DNA of 6,201 bases from Sulfuricurvum sp. IAE1. Its GTDB lineage: Bacteria > Campylobacterota > Campylobacteria > Campylobacterales > Sulfurimonadaceae. Below the pieces are notes generated by a model. The model was not told the DNA's origin and did no database searches. It saw only the letters and a list, made by a program, of their open reading frames with translations. A program made the position numbers and the translations under genes. The stretch lies in assembly GCA_945867285.1 (NCBI GenBank), contig CAMBHX010000095.1, forward strand, positions 1-6,201. Reading direction: 5' to 3'. Positions 6,054-6,201 of the stretch are shown piece by piece; position 1 is the stretch's first letter, and each line of letters starts with the position of its first letter.

Positions 6054-6080
6054 AAAAATATGTCAATTTGCAATATTTTT
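6054..6080. promoter_or_regulatory. Candidate repressor operator (inverted repeat)
   Basis: AAAAATAT (6054-6061) and ATATTTTT (6073-6080) form a perfect 8-bp inverted repeat separated by 11 bp, 27 bp in all. The centres of the half-sites are about 19 bp apart. It lies in the divergent region just upstream of the repressor's -10 and includes the TTGACA-like box. AT-rich DNA produces such repeats by chance, so the assignment to the S24 repressor is an inference from position. Confidence 0.35.
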
Positions 6081-6097
6081 ACTTAATTATTCTATTT

Positions 6098-6115
6098 TTG
6101 TCTAAACTTTGACAA
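6098..6115. promoter_or_regulatory. Second candidate operator, TTGTC-N8-GACAA
   Basis: TTGTC (6098-6102) and GACAA (6111-6115) make an 18-bp dyad, close to the usual size of a CI/LexA-class operator, between the inferred promoter area and the ribosome site of the gene at 6140. A repressor bound here would block that gene. TGTCAA at 6061-6066 is a further related half-site. Confidence 0.3.
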
Positions 6116-6139
6116 TTTAATTCGTTCAAGGAGTCAAAA

Positions 6140-6201
6140 ATGGCAAAAGTATTACGAAAAGCAAATGGATTTATGGATCGTTTTGAAGAAAAAATGGGCC
6201 A
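6140..6201 (+). CDS. N-terminal end of an unrecognised gene (3' partial)
   Basis: The frame starts at an ATG 6 nt after a good ribosome site, AAGGAG (6128-6133), and gives MAKVLRKANGFMDRFEEKMG before the window ends. The segment is basic and amphipathic with no signal peptide, and is too short to name. It is transcribed away from the S24 repressor gene, the usual position of a gene controlled by such a repressor. Weak promoter elements are possible (TTGCAA 6068-6073, 17 nt, TCTATT 6091-6096). Confidence 0.6.
   Translation, partial: MAKVLRKANGFMDRFEEKMG

Noticed and set aside
6109..6114. TTGACA as the -35 of the gene at 6140
   Set aside because: A -10 at normal spacing would fall on the ribosome site (about 6132-6137), which has no -10-like sequence.
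3885..6201. An active prophage
   Set aside because: Only the repressor is phage-like; no integrase, structural gene, lysis gene or attachment site is visible in the window.
1..6201. CRISPR array, tRNA, rRNA or insertion sequence
   Set aside because: Reading both strands I found no regularly spaced repeats, cloverleaf-like sequence, rRNA segment or transposase.

Overview
This window most resembles a chromosomal segment of a Campylobacterota (Epsilonproteobacteria) species, probably from the free-living Sulfurimonas/Sulfuricurvum/Sulfurospirillum-like group. The clues are low GC, a long (398-residue) DapD of the type seen in that phylum, a single-domain CinA-like protein, a flagellar rod/hook-like protein, and several start regions with an extended -10 (TGnTAnnnT) but no good -35. 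The genus is an inference; no marker gene here settles it.

Left part (1-940): the C-terminal end of an unrecognised gene, a strong hairpin terminator, then a 177-codon reading frame holding a complete histidine-kinase ATPase domain without the phospho-accepting histidine domain. It is probably the remnant of a sensor kinase. Middle (941-3490): a CinA-type molybdopterin-binding-domain protein on the + strand, which may be made from a leaderless mRNA; an ankyrin-repeat protein on the - strand, converging on it with 7 bp between stops; and dapD (lysine and meso-diaminopimelate synthesis), divergent from the ankyrin gene across a 95-bp region with back-to-back extended -10 promoters. At 3566-3871 lies a 101-residue protein that looks like the two ends of a flagellar rod/hook protein without the middle.

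Right part (3885-6201): a two-gene - strand operon encodes a CI/LexA-like repressor (PF07022-type HTH plus S24 self-cleavage domain, with Ala-Gly site, Ser and Lys visible). Ten bases downstream comes a lipoprotein-type NlpC/P60 peptidoglycan endopeptidase with SH3 domains. Divergent from the repressor, a + strand gene starts at 6140 and runs off the window. The 133-bp region between them carries inverted repeats suited to be the repressor's operators. A cleavable, probably DNA-damage-responsive repressor co-transcribed with a wall hydrolase is the most interesting arrangement in the window.

I see no tRNA, rRNA, CRISPR array, transposase, integrase or attachment site. Apart from the repressor module, the window is mostly ordinary housekeeping and accessory chromosomal sequence.
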